Positions 1-7,241 of a stretch of DNA of 13,203 bases are shown one piece after another. A program made the translations under genes and the position numbers. The notes beneath the pieces are model-generated. The model did not search any database and was not told the DNA's origin. It saw only the letters and a program-made list of their open reading frames with translations. Source of the stretch: Treponema sp. Its GTDB lineage: Bacteria > Spirochaetota > Spirochaetia > Treponematales > Breznakiellaceae. How positions within the stretch are numbered: position 1 is the first letter of the stretch; every line of letters begins with the position of its first letter. The stretch spans positions 1,743 to 14,945 of the forward strand of contig WQRP01000021.1 of NCBI GenBank assembly GCA_009786675.1. The letters run 5' to 3'.

Positions 1-1
1 C

Positions 2-259
2 ATAGTCTTGCTAATCCCAGAGATAAATTATGATGTCACTTGGGATGTGCGAGAGGTGGACGGTTCTTCGGTGACTTTTACGTTGCCTGCCCTGCCAGGT
101 TTACCAAGGATTTATGATATTCTTTTGGAGTTTGAAAATGGGGGTACGGCTTGGTATCGCGCACCTTCAAAGGCTATTACTGCGGGAAATAACACCATAT
201 CGTTCTCCGACTTTGTGTTCCTTCCTTACCCTCCTCATTGGTGGGATTCGGACGATTGA
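2..259 (+). CDS. hypothetical protein, C-terminal fragment (5' end outside window)
   Basis: The frame is open from the first bases of the window to TGA at 257-259. A TTG at 8-10 is available as a start but has no ribosome site, and the frame continues upstream of it, so this is most likely the last ~85 residues of a longer protein. The visible part is rich in beta-prone and aromatic residues (YDVTWDVREVDG, SSVTFTLPALPG) and ends in an unusual PPHWWDSDD tail. It looks like an immunoglobulin-like or other beta-sandwich extracellular segment, but I recognise no family. Base composition is clearly more AT-rich than the genes further in, so it may belong to an accessory region. It converges on the receiver gene with a 22-bp gap. 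Confidence 0.5.
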   Translation: MVLLIPEINYDVTWDVREVDGSSVTFTLPALPGLPRIYDILLEFENGGTAWYRAPSKAITAGNNTISFSDFVFLPYPPHWWDSDD

Positions 260-281
260 CGCAGGCTTGGTTTGTATTAGG

Positions 282-686
282 CTACCGCCTCTTGTGCTCG
301 TACACTTTTATCGCGTTCCTTACCCTGTTCGTGAAATTTTCCATGGCATAGGGCTTCGTTATGTAGTCAATCGCGCCTAGTTCCAACGCCCTTCGTATTT
401 CCTCCGGGGAGTTTACCGACGTCAAAAATATGACCGGGACGTTCCGTATGTGGCCCGTGGCCTGCATTTTATCGAAAGTCTCGAAGCCGCCCATTTCGGG
501 CATCAATACGTCCAGCAGTATCAGGCTGGGGGCGAAATCCTGGGAAAGGTGTTCCAGGGCGCCCTGGCCCGATGTAACCGTGACAACGTCGTATTCGTCC
601 TTTAGGATGACTTCCACAAACTCCAGTTGGGTCGCGTCGTCGTCCACTACAAGGATTCGTTTTTTTTCGCCGGTGATACTAGCCAT
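282..686 (-). CDS. single-domain response regulator (CheY-like receiver)
   Basis: This 134-residue protein consists of one receiver domain and nothing else. Visible hallmarks are the acidic pair D15/D16 in ILVVDDD, the predicted phospho-acceptor D59 in LILLDVLMPEMGG, the switch threonine T89 in IFLTS, and K111 in the ITKP motif. All catalytic positions are present, so it should accept a phosphoryl group from a histidine kinase. No output domain is fused and no kinase gene lies in the window, so its partner and target are unknown. It could be a phospho-relay intermediate or a protein-interaction regulator. The start is ATG at 684-686, preceded on the minus strand by GGAGG nine bases upstream. 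It is divergent from the exported-protein gene at 838. The family call is certain; the specific role is open. Confidence 0.93.
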   Translation of the reverse strand: MASITGEKKRILVVDDDATQLEFVEVILKDEYDVVTVTSGQGALEHLSQDFAPSLILLDVLMPEMGGFETFDKMQATGHIRNVPVIFLTSVNSPEEIRRALELGAIDYITKPYAMENFTNRVRNAIKVYEHKRR

Positions 687-829
687 GTCATTTCGCCTCC
701 GAGTACGGTTCGTTCATTGCGACACCTTTGGACTGTCGCCGTCCATCCATCTGTCGGGTGGTTGCCGGAACCCGCCAAACGAGCCCCTGCCACCAGATAA
801 TGTCGAGCCGCGCCCATATACTACCGATA

Positions 830-858
830 ATTATAGTATGATACGGAGAGGCTTTCCA
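830..858 (-). promoter_or_regulatory. candidate promoter for the receiver gene
   Basis: On the minus strand a perfect TATAAT (835 down to 830) sits 17 nt from TGGAAA (858 down to 853; four of six matches to TTGACA). Transcription would start near 823 and give a leader of about 135 nt before the ATG at 686. The AT-rich patch 811-840 also lies directly before the divergent gene at 838, so both promoters may share it. Confidence 0.35.
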
Positions 859-1569
859 GTTTTGTTTCTTCTTGCCCTTTTCGCGGCCTGGCATCCCCGG
901 GCGGCCGACGCGCAGCAGCGCGACTTTGGGGCGCACTCCGAGGTTATCCGCGGCGAGGTCTGGGTGGATCTCGAGCCGATCCACGGCGACAGGCCGGACG
1001 AGGAATTCCCTCTTACTCCCGAAACCGCCGGCAGGCGGGCCCTGCAGGAGGCGGCCCTGTATTTCTCGGCGATGATTTACGGCTGGTCCTTCCGCTACGA
1101 GATAGGGGAGCGGGCCAGGGGCATCCCCGAGGACTTCGGCGAGCTCGAGCCGATGGGCGAGATACGCTGGGGCGATCCCCGGCTGGCCGTCACCGACGTC
1201 CAGGTTCACGACCACGGCACCCGCGTCCGCATCTGGGCCGACTACCACATGAGCGATTCCCAGCAGAGGCGGCTGCAGTCGTGGCGCATGGGAACCGTGC
1301 GTAACGCCCACGCCACGGGATTCAGCCCCCTGTACGGATCCTCGCCCGATTCCACATGGCTGGACATTCGTTACGCCGCACTTACCGACGCGGCGCGAAT
1401 CGCCGTGCGCGAGATGCTCCGCGCAAGCGAGCGCAACCGCCCCAGGGAGGTGTCCGGCTTTATCAGCCTTGCCACTTTCCCCCGCTTCCACGTCAGGTCG
1501 GGCCGGTTGGCCGCCTCCGCCCGTTTTCGGGTGCAGATCACCGAAATCGTCCCCTTCGCCGTGCATTGA
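838..1569 (+). CDS. exported protein of unknown function
   Basis: This is a 243-residue protein with a clear Sec signal peptide: MIRRG n-region, hydrophobic FPVLFLLALFAAW, then HPRAADA with likely signal peptidase I cleavage after A25. The mature part is soluble, with alternating charged and aromatic stretches and no membrane segment, metal motif or cysteines that I can place. I do not recognise the family; it is probably periplasmic or outer-membrane associated. The frame stays open upstream as far as 430, but that extension would run antisense through the receiver gene, whereas ATG 838 coincides exactly with the signal peptide. No Shine-Dalgarno precedes it; GATAAT at 826-831, six bases before ATG, could be a -10 of a leaderless transcript. 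It is the first gene of a run with 1613 and 2729. Confidence 0.75.
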   Translation: MIRRGFPVLFLLALFAAWHPRAADAQQRDFGAHSEVIRGEVWVDLEPIHGDRPDEEFPLTPETAGRRALQEAALYFSAMIYGWSFRYEIGERARGIPEDFGELEPMGEIRWGDPRLAVTDVQVHDHGTRVRIWADYHMSDSQQRRLQSWRMGTVRNAHATGFSPLYGSSPDSTWLDIRYAALTDAARIAVREMLRASERNRPREVSGFISLATFPRFHVRSGRLAASARFRVQITEIVPFAVH

Positions 1570-1599
1570 CGCAACCGGTCGCGGCGTTTAGATTAAGTC

Positions 1600-1605
1600 A
1601 GGGGG
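1600..1605 (+). promoter_or_regulatory. Shine-Dalgarno that decides a TTG start
   Basis: AGGGGG lies 7 nt before TTG at 1613 but only 1 nt before the in-frame GTG at 1607. Normal spacing therefore favours TTG 1613 as the start of the endonuclease-IV-like gene. An in-frame TAG at 1589-1591 excludes anything further upstream. Confidence 0.55.
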
Positions 1606-1612
1606 CGTGGCT

Positions 1613-2683
1613 TTGGCGGGTTCGATTGCAGATTTGTTCAAACGGAAGAAACGCGACGACATAGGCTTTGTCAGCGATCCGGCCAAAAGGGCCGAGGACT
1701 GGTCGGCCGCGGAAATAGAGGCCGAGTTCGCCAGGCAGGTCGGGCTGGGCTGGCCGGTCGGCCTGTACCTGGACGGCGACTGGTCGTGGATGGCCAGGGT
1801 GCTGGACGGTATCGGGAAAGTCAAGCGCCCGGTCGTCGTCCAGGCAAACACCGGCCCCCCGGCCTCGTTTCGCGGGCCCTTCAAGGTGGACGCCGGCCTT
1901 CTGCGACTTGCCGGCGAGGGCAAGATCAGGCTGTTCTTCCACCTTCCGTACCTGTTCGACATATGGCTGCCCTTCGACAACAGCCAGATCAGGTGGGAGG
2001 GCGAGCTTGTCAGGGTCCCCATGATCAGGGTCTACGTCCAGTACCTTAACGACTTCGTCGCGAACCTTCCCGAGGACCAGGATCTTGACGTCGGCTTCGT
2101 CCTGCACGCCGGGTATCCCAGGTGGCCGGGCAAGCAGGGAAAGGCCGGCGGCGAGTACGTTCCCGTCGGGGAAAGCGTGAAGGACGAGGCGCGCGCGCTT
2201 GGGGAAAGGTTCCGAGGCAACCTGGCGTGGCTGTTCGATCCGTTCCTTGGGGGGCTTTCGCGCAGGGGTGTCCGGGGCAGGGTTCTTGTCGAGAACCTGG
2301 CCGGTTCGGACAGGCATCCGGTGCACATGGCCACGTTCAGGAACTGCGTCGCGCTGACGGACGGCCTGGACAGGTCCAGGTACGGCCTGTGCTGGGACCT
2401 GCTCCATTCCTGGGTCTCGGGCGAGGATCTTTCCCCGGCGGACCTGGAAGGCGCGAACGTCGGCCTGGTTCACATGAACGGCGGGCCGGCGAATGTCCGC
2501 TTCGGCGGCAGAAAAGACCTGCACGGCTACACGGAGCTTCGCGCTGCCGTCAAGCGCGGGACGGCGTATCCATGGATTGGGGATCCGGCGTTCGGGGCCG
2601 TCCCGATGGTGTTCGAGAGAAAGCTGTACAGCGTCATGCTGAAGGATTCGGCGTGGATCGCGGAAAAGTGGGGGATGGTATGA
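1613..2683 (+). CDS. endonuclease IV-fold (AP2EC/xylose isomerase-like TIM barrel) protein
   Basis: This 356-residue protein carries all nine trinuclear-zinc ligand positions of the endonuclease IV family in order. They are H110 (FFHLPYL), H165 (VLHAGY), E227 (LVENLAG), D262 and H265 (LCWDLLH), H287 (VHMN), D302 and H304 (KDLH) and E335 (FERK). The spacings in the second half closely track E. coli Nfo (for example D-x2-H, then D-x-H, then about 30 residues to the last Glu). It is longer than Nfo (about 285 aa), with an insertion of roughly 25 residues between H165 and E227 and a shorter segment before H287. These are regions that in Nfo contribute DNA-recognition loops. It may be a divergent AP endonuclease or a related metal-dependent isomerase or hydrolase, so the substrate is uncertain. 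No signal peptide is seen. It follows the exported-protein gene by 43 bp and precedes the NUDIX gene by 45 bp. Confidence 0.8.
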   Translation: MAGSIADLFKRKKRDDIGFVSDPAKRAEDWSAAEIEAEFARQVGLGWPVGLYLDGDWSWMARVLDGIGKVKRPVVVQANTGPPASFRGPFKVDAGLLRLAGEGKIRLFFHLPYLFDIWLPFDNSQIRWEGELVRVPMIRVYVQYLNDFVANLPEDQDLDVGFVLHAGYPRWPGKQGKAGGEYVPVGESVKDEARALGERFRGNLAWLFDPFLGGLSRRGVRGRVLVENLAGSDRHPVHMATFRNCVALTDGLDRSRYGLCWDLLHSWVSGEDLSPADLEGANVGLVHMNGGPANVRFGGRKDLHGYTELRAAVKRGTAYPWIGDPAFGAVPMVFERKLYSVMLKDSAWIAEKWGMV

Positions 2684-2728
2684 GGGAGCCGAAGGGTTTT
2701 GCCGGGCTTGGCGCGACAGGCGGTTACG

Positions 2729-3319
2729 ATGTTTAAATTTTGCCCCGCGTGCGCCTCGGAAAGGATTGGTTTCCACGACGGCAAGGCGTTTCGCTGCCCC
2801 GACTGTGGTTTCGTGTATTACCACAACATAGCCGCCGCCACGGGCTGCATAATCAGCGTGCCGTCCGGCGACCCGGTGGAACGGCTGATGTTCCTTGTCC
2901 GGGGCAAGGAACCGGCGACGGGCAAGCTCGACCTTCCCGGGGGATTCGTCGATATTGGGGAAGGCGCGATCGAGGGCCTGCACCGGGAGCTAAGGGAGGA
3001 AATCGGCTGGGTTCCGTCCGTTCCCCCCGGGGGTTCTCTTGCCGACGTCTACACCCTGTTCGCCTCGTTTCCCAACGTGTATCCCTACAGGGGCATTTCC
3101 TACAATACCTGCGACCTGTATTTTTACATCCGGGCTCCCGGCCTAAGCGAAAAGAGCCTTTCCCTGGAACGATCCGAGGTCGCCGCCGTCCGCTTCCTGA
3201 AGCCGGGGGACATCGACTACGACGAGATTGCCTTCGATTCGACGCGCCGGGCGGTAAGGGCGTACCTGTCCGGGAATCACCCCAATATGTCTTTTAGCAT
3301 GTCGTCCATCGTGAAGTAG
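2729..3319 (+). CDS. NUDIX hydrolase with N-terminal zinc ribbon
   Basis: This 196-residue protein begins with a four-cysteine zinc ribbon (C5/C8 in CPAC, C23/C26 in CPDC). A full Nudix box follows: G72, E78, R86-E87, E90-E91 and G93 match GX5EX7REUXEEXGU exactly. Such enzymes hydrolyse nucleoside-diphosphate-linked compounds using divalent metal held by the glutamates. The ribbon-plus-Nudix order resembles NADH pyrophosphatase NudC, but I do not see the SQPWPFPxS-type motif that marks NudC, so the substrate is open. ATG 2729 is preferred because the ribbon begins immediately and AGGCGG lies 5 nt upstream; TTG codons at 2699 and 2708 are alternatives. The 3' end overlaps dapB on the other strand by 43 bp. 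It is the last gene of the plus-strand run starting at 838. Confidence 0.88.
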   Translation: MFKFCPACASERIGFHDGKAFRCPDCGFVYYHNIAAATGCIISVPSGDPVERLMFLVRGKEPATGKLDLPGGFVDIGEGAIEGLHRELREEIGWVPSVPPGGSLADVYTLFASFPNVYPYRGISYNTCDLYFYIRAPGLSEKSLSLERSEVAAVRFLKPGDIDYDEIAFDSTRRAVRAYLSGNHPNMSFSMSSIVK

Positions 3320-4059
3320 CCCTTTCGTCCGCCCGCCTCGCCGGCCAGCCACTTGGCGGCGCGCACCGCCCCGGAGGCAAAGCCTTCCCGGTTGCGGGCG
3401 GTGTGGGTGATCTCTATGGTGTCGGCCGGGGAATCCAGGAACAGGCTGTGTTGCCCGGGCACGGAACCGACGCGAAGGCTGGGGAAGTGGAGTTCCCCGG
3501 GCTCGGGCCGGCGATCCAGGGTTTCCCAGACGGCGGCGTCCTTCCGGGTCATCCGGGCAAGCACCCCTTCCACCAGGGTGCGGGCCGTTCCGGAGGGGCT
3601 GTCCAGCTTTTTGTTGTGGTGGGACTCGAAGCCGCCGACGTCGTACTCCGGGAAGGCGTCGGCAAGCCGCGCGGCGTGCCAGGCGACGCGGTAGAAGATG
3701 TTTACCCCAAGCGAAAAGTTGGACGACCAAAAGAGCGCGGTGCCGGCCGCTTCCGCCGCCAGCCGCGCCTCGTCAAGCCTGTCCGTCCAACCGGTCGTGC
3801 CCACCACCGCCGGAATCCTCTTTTCCACGAGCGCCTTGACGTTGGCGAACGCGGTGCCCGGCTGGGTAAACTCGATGGCAACCTCCGCGCCGCAAAGGTC
3901 GCCCGCCTCGGCCATTTCCCGGAACGGTCTCGCGCCGGAGGGCGGCGTTTCCAGCGCCGCCGCGGGATCGACAATCGCCGTCACCCGGTGGCCCTGCCCC
4001 AGCGCGACCTGCTCGACCATCCTTCCCATCTTTCCGTAACCGATAATCGCTATTTTCAT
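3277..4059 (-). CDS. dapB: 4-hydroxy-tetrahydrodipicolinate reductase
   Basis: This cytoplasmic enzyme performs the NAD(P)H-dependent reduction in the diaminopimelate/lysine pathway. The 260-residue length is normal for the family. An N-terminal Rossmann fold shows G7-x-G9-x-M-G12, followed by VVGTTGW (85-91), SSNFSLGVN (112-120) and the catalytic signature ESHHNKKLDSPSGT, with H147/H148 and K151 matching the E. coli catalytic His and Lys. The ATG at 4057-4059 has GAGGAG six bases upstream. It overlaps the aspartokinase stop as ATGA, so the two are translationally coupled in one operon. Its last 43 bp lie opposite the 3' end of the NUDIX gene, leaving no room for an intergenic terminator. Confidence 0.97.
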   Translation of the reverse strand: MKIAIIGYGKMGRMVEQVALGQGHRVTAIVDPAAALETPPSGARPFREMAEAGDLCGAEVAIEFTQPGTAFANVKALVEKRIPAVVGTTGWTDRLDEARLAAEAAGTALFWSSNFSLGVNIFYRVAWHAARLADAFPEYDVGGFESHHNKKLDSPSGTARTLVEGVLARMTRKDAAVWETLDRRPEPGELHFPSLRVGSVPGQHSLFLDSPADTIEITHTARNREGFASGAVRAAKWLAGEAGGRKGYFTMDDMLKDILG

Positions 4060-5441
4060 TTCCCGCTCCTCGCCGCGCGCGTCGCCCCGGCTTTGGGCGT
4101 CCCCGGCTCGAACTCGAAAAAATCATGGTGAAGCGCGCGGACAACCTCCTCCGCCTCGGCGTCGTTGACCACGAAACTGATGTTCACCTTGCTGGCCCCC
4201 TGGGAAACCATCTGCACCGGCACGCCGACAAGCCGGCACGTGTCGAAAGCCCGGGCGAGAATTTCGGTCGAGCGCCTGACGTTGCAAACGATTGTGACAA
4301 TCGCCTTTCCGGTCTTGACGTCGATGTTGACAATCTTGGCGAGCTCTTTTTTCAGGGCGGAAATGTCCTGCCCGGCGTCGATGGTAAGCGACACCGAGAC
4401 CTCGCTGGTGGCCACCATGTCCACCGAGATGCGGTGCCTGGCGAAGCCCTGGAAAAGCTCGGCCAGGAAACCGTGCTGCCCCATCATCCGGGTGGAAACG
4501 ACGTCGACAAGGGTCACGTCCCGGCGAAAGGTAATCGCCCTTACCTGGTGGGCGCCTTTTGGCATCGACGCGACGATGCGGGTTCCCGGCGCCGCCGGGT
4601 TGTAGGAATTTTTGACCAGCACCGGCGTTCCCGTGGAAATGCACGGCTGCATCGCCCGTGGGTGCAGGACCTGCGCGCCGAAGTACGCGAGCTCCGACGC
4701 CTCCTCGTAGGTGACGGCCTCCACGGGGATCGCCTTTTCCACGACGCGCGGATCGGCGGTCAGTATCCCGTCAACGTCCTTCCAGACCTGCGCCTCCTCC
4801 GCGCCGCACGCGGAGGCGATTACCGTGGCCGAAAGATCCGATCCGCCCCGGCCCAGCGTGGTAATGTCGCCGTTTCTGTCCCTGGCCAGAAAGCCCGTCA
4901 CCACCGGCAACACGCCCGTCCCAAGCAGGGACTTTATCCTCGCGGCGACAAGCTCCCGGCTTTCCCTGACGAGCCCAGCGGACGTAAAATTGGAATCGGA
5001 AAGAAAGCCAACGTCCCAGGCGTCGCGGGCCACCGCCTTCGTCCCGGTCGACCTGAAGTACGCGGCGACGATCCGCGCCGAAAGCCGCTCGCCGAAGGAA
5101 ACCAGAAAGTCCCTGGTGCGCGGGGTAAGCTCCCGAATCAGCGAGATGCCGGAAAGCAGCAGCCGCAGTTCCCCCAGCAGGGCGGTCGCCTCTTTCCTGT
5201 CCGACTCCGGCAGCCTGAGTTTTTTCATCGTGTCCAGGTGATGCCTCTCGATCCGCTCGATGGACACCTCGCCCTTTTCAACCGCGGCGTTGCCCGCCTC
5301 CAGCAGATGGTCGGTCGTGTCCCCCATCGCGGAAAACACCAGCACCGGTTTTCGGCCAAGCTGCGACCGCACGATTTCGGCGACGTGCCGAATCCTGCCC
5401 GCGTCCGCGACCGAGCTTCCGCCGAATTTCATCACTATCAT
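4056..5441 (-). CDS. lysC: aspartate kinase (monofunctional, two ACT domains)
   Basis: It phosphorylates aspartate, the committed step to lysine/diaminopimelate, methionine and threonine. At 461 residues it has the single-chain layout: kinase domain with KFGGSS (5-10), SFGERLSA (115-122), the segment 183-202 ending GRGGSD, and [12 protein letters not shown] (221-232). Tandem ACT-like regulatory domains occupy roughly 310-445, so lysine-type feedback inhibition is likely, but the effector cannot be read from sequence. A short basic tail follows. ATG 5441 gives the family-typical [11 protein letters not shown] 5447 (two residues longer) is the alternative. Neither has a Shine-Dalgarno, but a -10-like TACCGT ends 6 nt before ATG 5441, which supports a leaderless message. 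The frame is open far upstream, but that part is antisense to dnaJ. The symbol is by pathway role and could be named ask. Confidence 0.94.
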   Translation of the reverse strand: MIVMKFGGSSVADAGRIRHVAEIVRSQLGRKPVLVFSAMGDTTDHLLEAGNAAVEKGEVSIERIERHHLDTMKKLRLPESDRKEATALLGELRLLLSGISLIRELTPRTRDFLVSFGERLSARIVAAYFRSTGTKAVARDAWDVGFLSDSNFTSAGLVRESRELVAARIKSLLGTGVLPVVTGFLARDRNGDITTLGRGGSDLSATVIASACGAEEAQVWKDVDGILTADPRVVEKAIPVEAVTYEEASELAYFGAQVLHPRAMQPCISTGTPVLVKNSYNPAAPGTRIVASMPKGAHQVRAITFRRDVTLVDVVSTRMMGQHGFLAELFQGFARHRISVDMVATSEVSVSLTIDAGQDISALKKELAKIVNIDVKTGKAIVTIVCNVRRSTEILARAFDTCRLVGVPVQMVSQGASKVNISFVVNDAEAEEVVRALHHDFFEFEPGTPKAGATRAARSGK

Positions 5442-5447
5442 TGCCAT

Positions 5448-5476
5448 ACGGTAGCAGAAAAGGGGCGCAGGTGCAA
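5448..5476 (-). promoter_or_regulatory. candidate leaderless promoter of lysC-dapB
   Basis: On the minus strand TTGCAC (5476 to 5471), a 17-nt spacer and TACCGT (5453 to 5448) precede ATG 5441 by six bases. The -10 is weak, but the geometry matches the AlbA_2-regulator promoter at 11178-11206. Confidence 0.35.
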
Positions 5477-5514
5477 CAATCCAGGACGCCGGCTTGGAAG
5501 GCGGCCTCGCCAGC

Positions 5515-5543
5515 TTACGCAATCCGCCCAAATAGTGTACAAT
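5515..5543 (+). promoter_or_regulatory. candidate promoter of dnaJ-like/map
   Basis: TTACGC (5515-5520), a 17-nt spacer and TACAAT (5538-5543) lie 12 nt before ATG 5556. The predicted transcript would have a leader of only about 5 nt, and the gene has no Shine-Dalgarno. It is divergent from the aspartokinase promoter within the same 114-bp gap. Confidence 0.4.
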
Positions 5544-5555
5544 GCCCACCTGGCG

Positions 5556-6383
5556 ATGAACAACTATTACGAGCTCCTTGGCGTCAGGCATGACGCCTCG
5601 GCGGCGGAGATAAAGAAAGCGTTTCGCGAAAAGGCCAAACGCCTGCACCCCGACATTGCCGGCGGCGGCGTCGAGGCGGAAGGCCGTATGCGAAAGCTCC
5701 TTACCGCCTACGAGACCCTCTCCAGCGAGCAGCGCCGCTACGAGTACGACCGCGCCTATTCCCGCTTTATCAAGGTCAGCGCCTTTGACTACCGCACCTG
5801 GCTGCGCGAGCGCGACGACCCGGCAAGCCAGGCGAAGCTGGTGTTCTTCGAGCTCCTGCACCTGGAGGAGGACGAGGCGATTGCCCTGTGGCGAAAAAAC
5901 GGCGGCATGGACTTTCCCATGGAAAAACACCTGGGCAGGGAGAACTGGATGGACTGCGCCTTCATTCTTGCCGAGGAACTGGACAGGCGCGGGGACTACC
6001 ACGAGGCGTTCAGGCTTCTTGTGTACATCGTCCGGGAGGAGCGCAGGCTGCCCTATTTCCGCCACTTTACCGAGGAAATAGAAAAATTCGTGAGGGAGAT
6101 TGTCCGCCTGCGCCTGCGGCCCAAGGTTGACGACGAGACCTGGGTCGAATGTATGGAAACCTTGCTGGCCCTTGGTTTCCCCGCCAGGGACGAGCGCTTC
6201 TGGATGAGCTCGCTCGCCCAGACCCTGCTTGCCCTGGGCGATCAAGCGGGGGCGGAGCAGATTAAACGGGAGGCGGCAAGGCGGGGACGCGCCGCCAAGA
6301 CGGCGTCCGGCAAGCCGCCGGACGAAAAACCGACGGAAACAACGGAAACAACGGAAGTAATAGAAGAGACTGTGACGCGATGA
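5556..6383 (+). CDS. J-domain protein with unique helical C-terminal region
   Basis: Residues 1-66 form a J domain with the invariant H31-P32-D33 motif, so it should stimulate an Hsp70 (DnaK) ATPase. At 275 residues it lacks the glycine/phenylalanine linker, zinc fingers and C-terminal substrate domains of DnaJ, so it is not the housekeeping DnaJ itself. Residues ~85-240 are mostly helical, with a segment (130-170) resembling a TPR-like hairpin, suggesting a specific partner or substrate. The tail is charged and low-complexity (GKPPDEKPTETTETTEV) and is encoded by a 9-bp tandem repeat. ATG 5556 starts exactly at the J domain and there is no Shine-Dalgarno. The stop overlaps the map start as ATGA, so both are probably co-translated. 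Its link to methionine removal is only positional. Confidence 0.87.
   Translation: MNNYYELLGVRHDASAAEIKKAFREKAKRLHPDIAGGGVEAEGRMRKLLTAYETLSSEQRRYEYDRAYSRFIKVSAFDYRTWLRERDDPASQAKLVFFELLHLEEDEAIALWRKNGGMDFPMEKHLGRENWMDCAFILAEELDRRGDYHEAFRLLVYIVREERRLPYFRHFTEEIEKFVREIVRLRLRPKVDDETWVECMETLLALGFPARDERFWMSSLAQTLLALGDQAGAEQIKREAARRGRAAKTASGKPPDEKPTETTETTEVIEETVTR
6333..6359 (+). repeat. 9-bp tandem repeat inside the J-domain gene tail
   Basis: Two exact copies of ACGGAAACA (6333-6341, 6342-6350) are followed by a degenerate third (ACGGAAGTA). They encode the TET repeats of the acidic tail. Being a multiple of three, copy-number change would lengthen or shorten the tail without a frameshift. Confidence 0.75.
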
Positions 6384-7147
6384 TTCAACTTAAGACCGAA
6401 AAGCAAATCGACGGCATCAGGAAGTCCTGCAAGATGCTGTCCGCCATGTACCGGGAGCTTGTCCCCCTGGTGAAACCCGGGGTGGAAACCATCGAGATCG
6501 ATCGCTGGGTGCGGGACTGGATCAAACGGGCGGGCGGAAAGCCGGCCTTCCTGGGGTACGGCAAGCCGAGCAACCCTTTCCCTGGGGCCATCTGCATTTC
6601 CATCAACGACGAGGTGATCCACGGCATCCCCTCCAGGCGGAAAATCCGCGAGGGGGATCTTGTGGGGCTGGACTGCGGCATAGACCTTGGGGGCTTCATA
6701 AGCGACCAGGCGGTCAGCGTGGAGGCCGGCAGGGTTAGCCGGGAGATCCACGGCCTTAACGTTACCACCCGGGAATGCCTGTACCGGGGGATTGCCGCCG
6801 TCAGGGCCGGGCACAGGCTTCTGTGCATAGCCAAGGCGGTGGAGACCCACGCCAAGGCCAGGGGTTACGGCATAGTGCGCGAGTACTGCGGCCACGGGGT
6901 CGGCCTGGCCCTGCACGAGGAGCCGCAGGTTCCCAACTACCCGCACGGCCCCAACCCGCGCATGGGAAACGGCATGGTGTTCGCCATAGAGCCGATGGTC
7001 AACCTGGGCGGCCCGGGCGTGGGGGTAAGGGACGACGGCTGGACCGTAGTGACCTCCGACGGCAAGGTTTCGGCGCACTGGGAGCATACGGTGGCGATAC
7101 TCAACGGCAGGACGGAGATTCTGACCGATCCCGTGGAGGGCTTGTGA
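6380..7147 (+). CDS. map: type I methionine aminopeptidase
   Basis: It removes the initiator methionine from new proteins, using two divalent metals. At 255 residues it has the bare catalytic pita-bread fold without an N-terminal zinc-binding extension. All five metal ligands are visible: D98 (LDCG), D109 (ISDQA), H172 (CGHGVG), E204 (FAIEP) and E235 (HWEH). The active-site H81 (VIHGIP) and H179 are also present, and positions match E. coli MAP almost residue for residue. The ATG shares bases with the stop of the J-domain gene (ATGA), with no strong Shine-Dalgarno, so translation probably depends on coupling. The following degQ gene has its own promoter. Confidence 0.97.
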   Translation: MIQLKTEKQIDGIRKSCKMLSAMYRELVPLVKPGVETIEIDRWVRDWIKRAGGKPAFLGYGKPSNPFPGAICISINDEVIHGIPSRRKIREGDLVGLDCGIDLGGFISDQAVSVEAGRVSREIHGLNVTTRECLYRGIAAVRAGHRLLCIAKAVETHAKARGYGIVREYCGHGVGLALHEEPQVPNYPHGPNPRMGNGMVFAIEPMVNLGGPGVGVRDDGWTVVTSDGKVSAHWEHTVAILNGRTEILTDPVEGL

Positions 7148-7156
7148 CGAATTTGG

Positions 7157-7185
7157 TTGTAACTGCGTGGTGGTTTTTATATTAT
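7157..7185 (+). promoter_or_regulatory. candidate promoter of the HtrA-family gene
   Basis: TTGTAA (7157-7162), a 17-nt spacer and TATTAT (7180-7185, five of six consensus) lie in the only AT-rich patch between map and the protease gene. The predicted leader is about 50 nt and includes the purine-rich site GGAGGGAGA at 7225-7233. It does not look like a heat-shock sigma-32 promoter. Confidence 0.45.
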
Positions 7186-7241
7186 CTAGATAGGGCGGAC
7201 TTAAAATTTCCAGGCCAAGGAGCCGGAGGGAGAGTAATTTC

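Noticed and set aside
430..837. Upstream extension of the frame encoding the exported protein (open from 430)
   Set aside because: It runs antisense through the receiver gene and its regulatory gap; the signal peptide begins exactly at ATG 838.
688..1566. Long minus-strand open frame opposite the exported-protein gene
   Set aside because: Its composition is Gly/Ala/Arg/Pro-rich with no motif, as expected for the antisense of a GC-rich gene; the plus strand carries the signal peptide.
1598..2983. 461-codon minus-strand open frame
   Set aside because: It is the antisense shadow of the endonuclease-IV-like and NUDIX genes, whose metal ligands and Nudix box are unmistakable.
4125..5555. Long plus-strand extension of the J-domain frame over the aspartokinase region
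   Set aside because: It lies opposite lysC and is arginine/glycine-rich; the J domain starts at 5556.
5442..6245. Minus-strand extension upstream of aspartokinase
   Set aside because: It lies opposite the J-domain gene; the kinase N terminus (MIVMKFGG) starts at 5441 or 5447.
6304..6324. Hairpin CGTCCGGC/GCCGGACG (5-nt loop) as a regulatory element
   Set aside because: It lies inside the J-domain coding region in a GC-rich context with no U-tract in the sense direction; probably chance.
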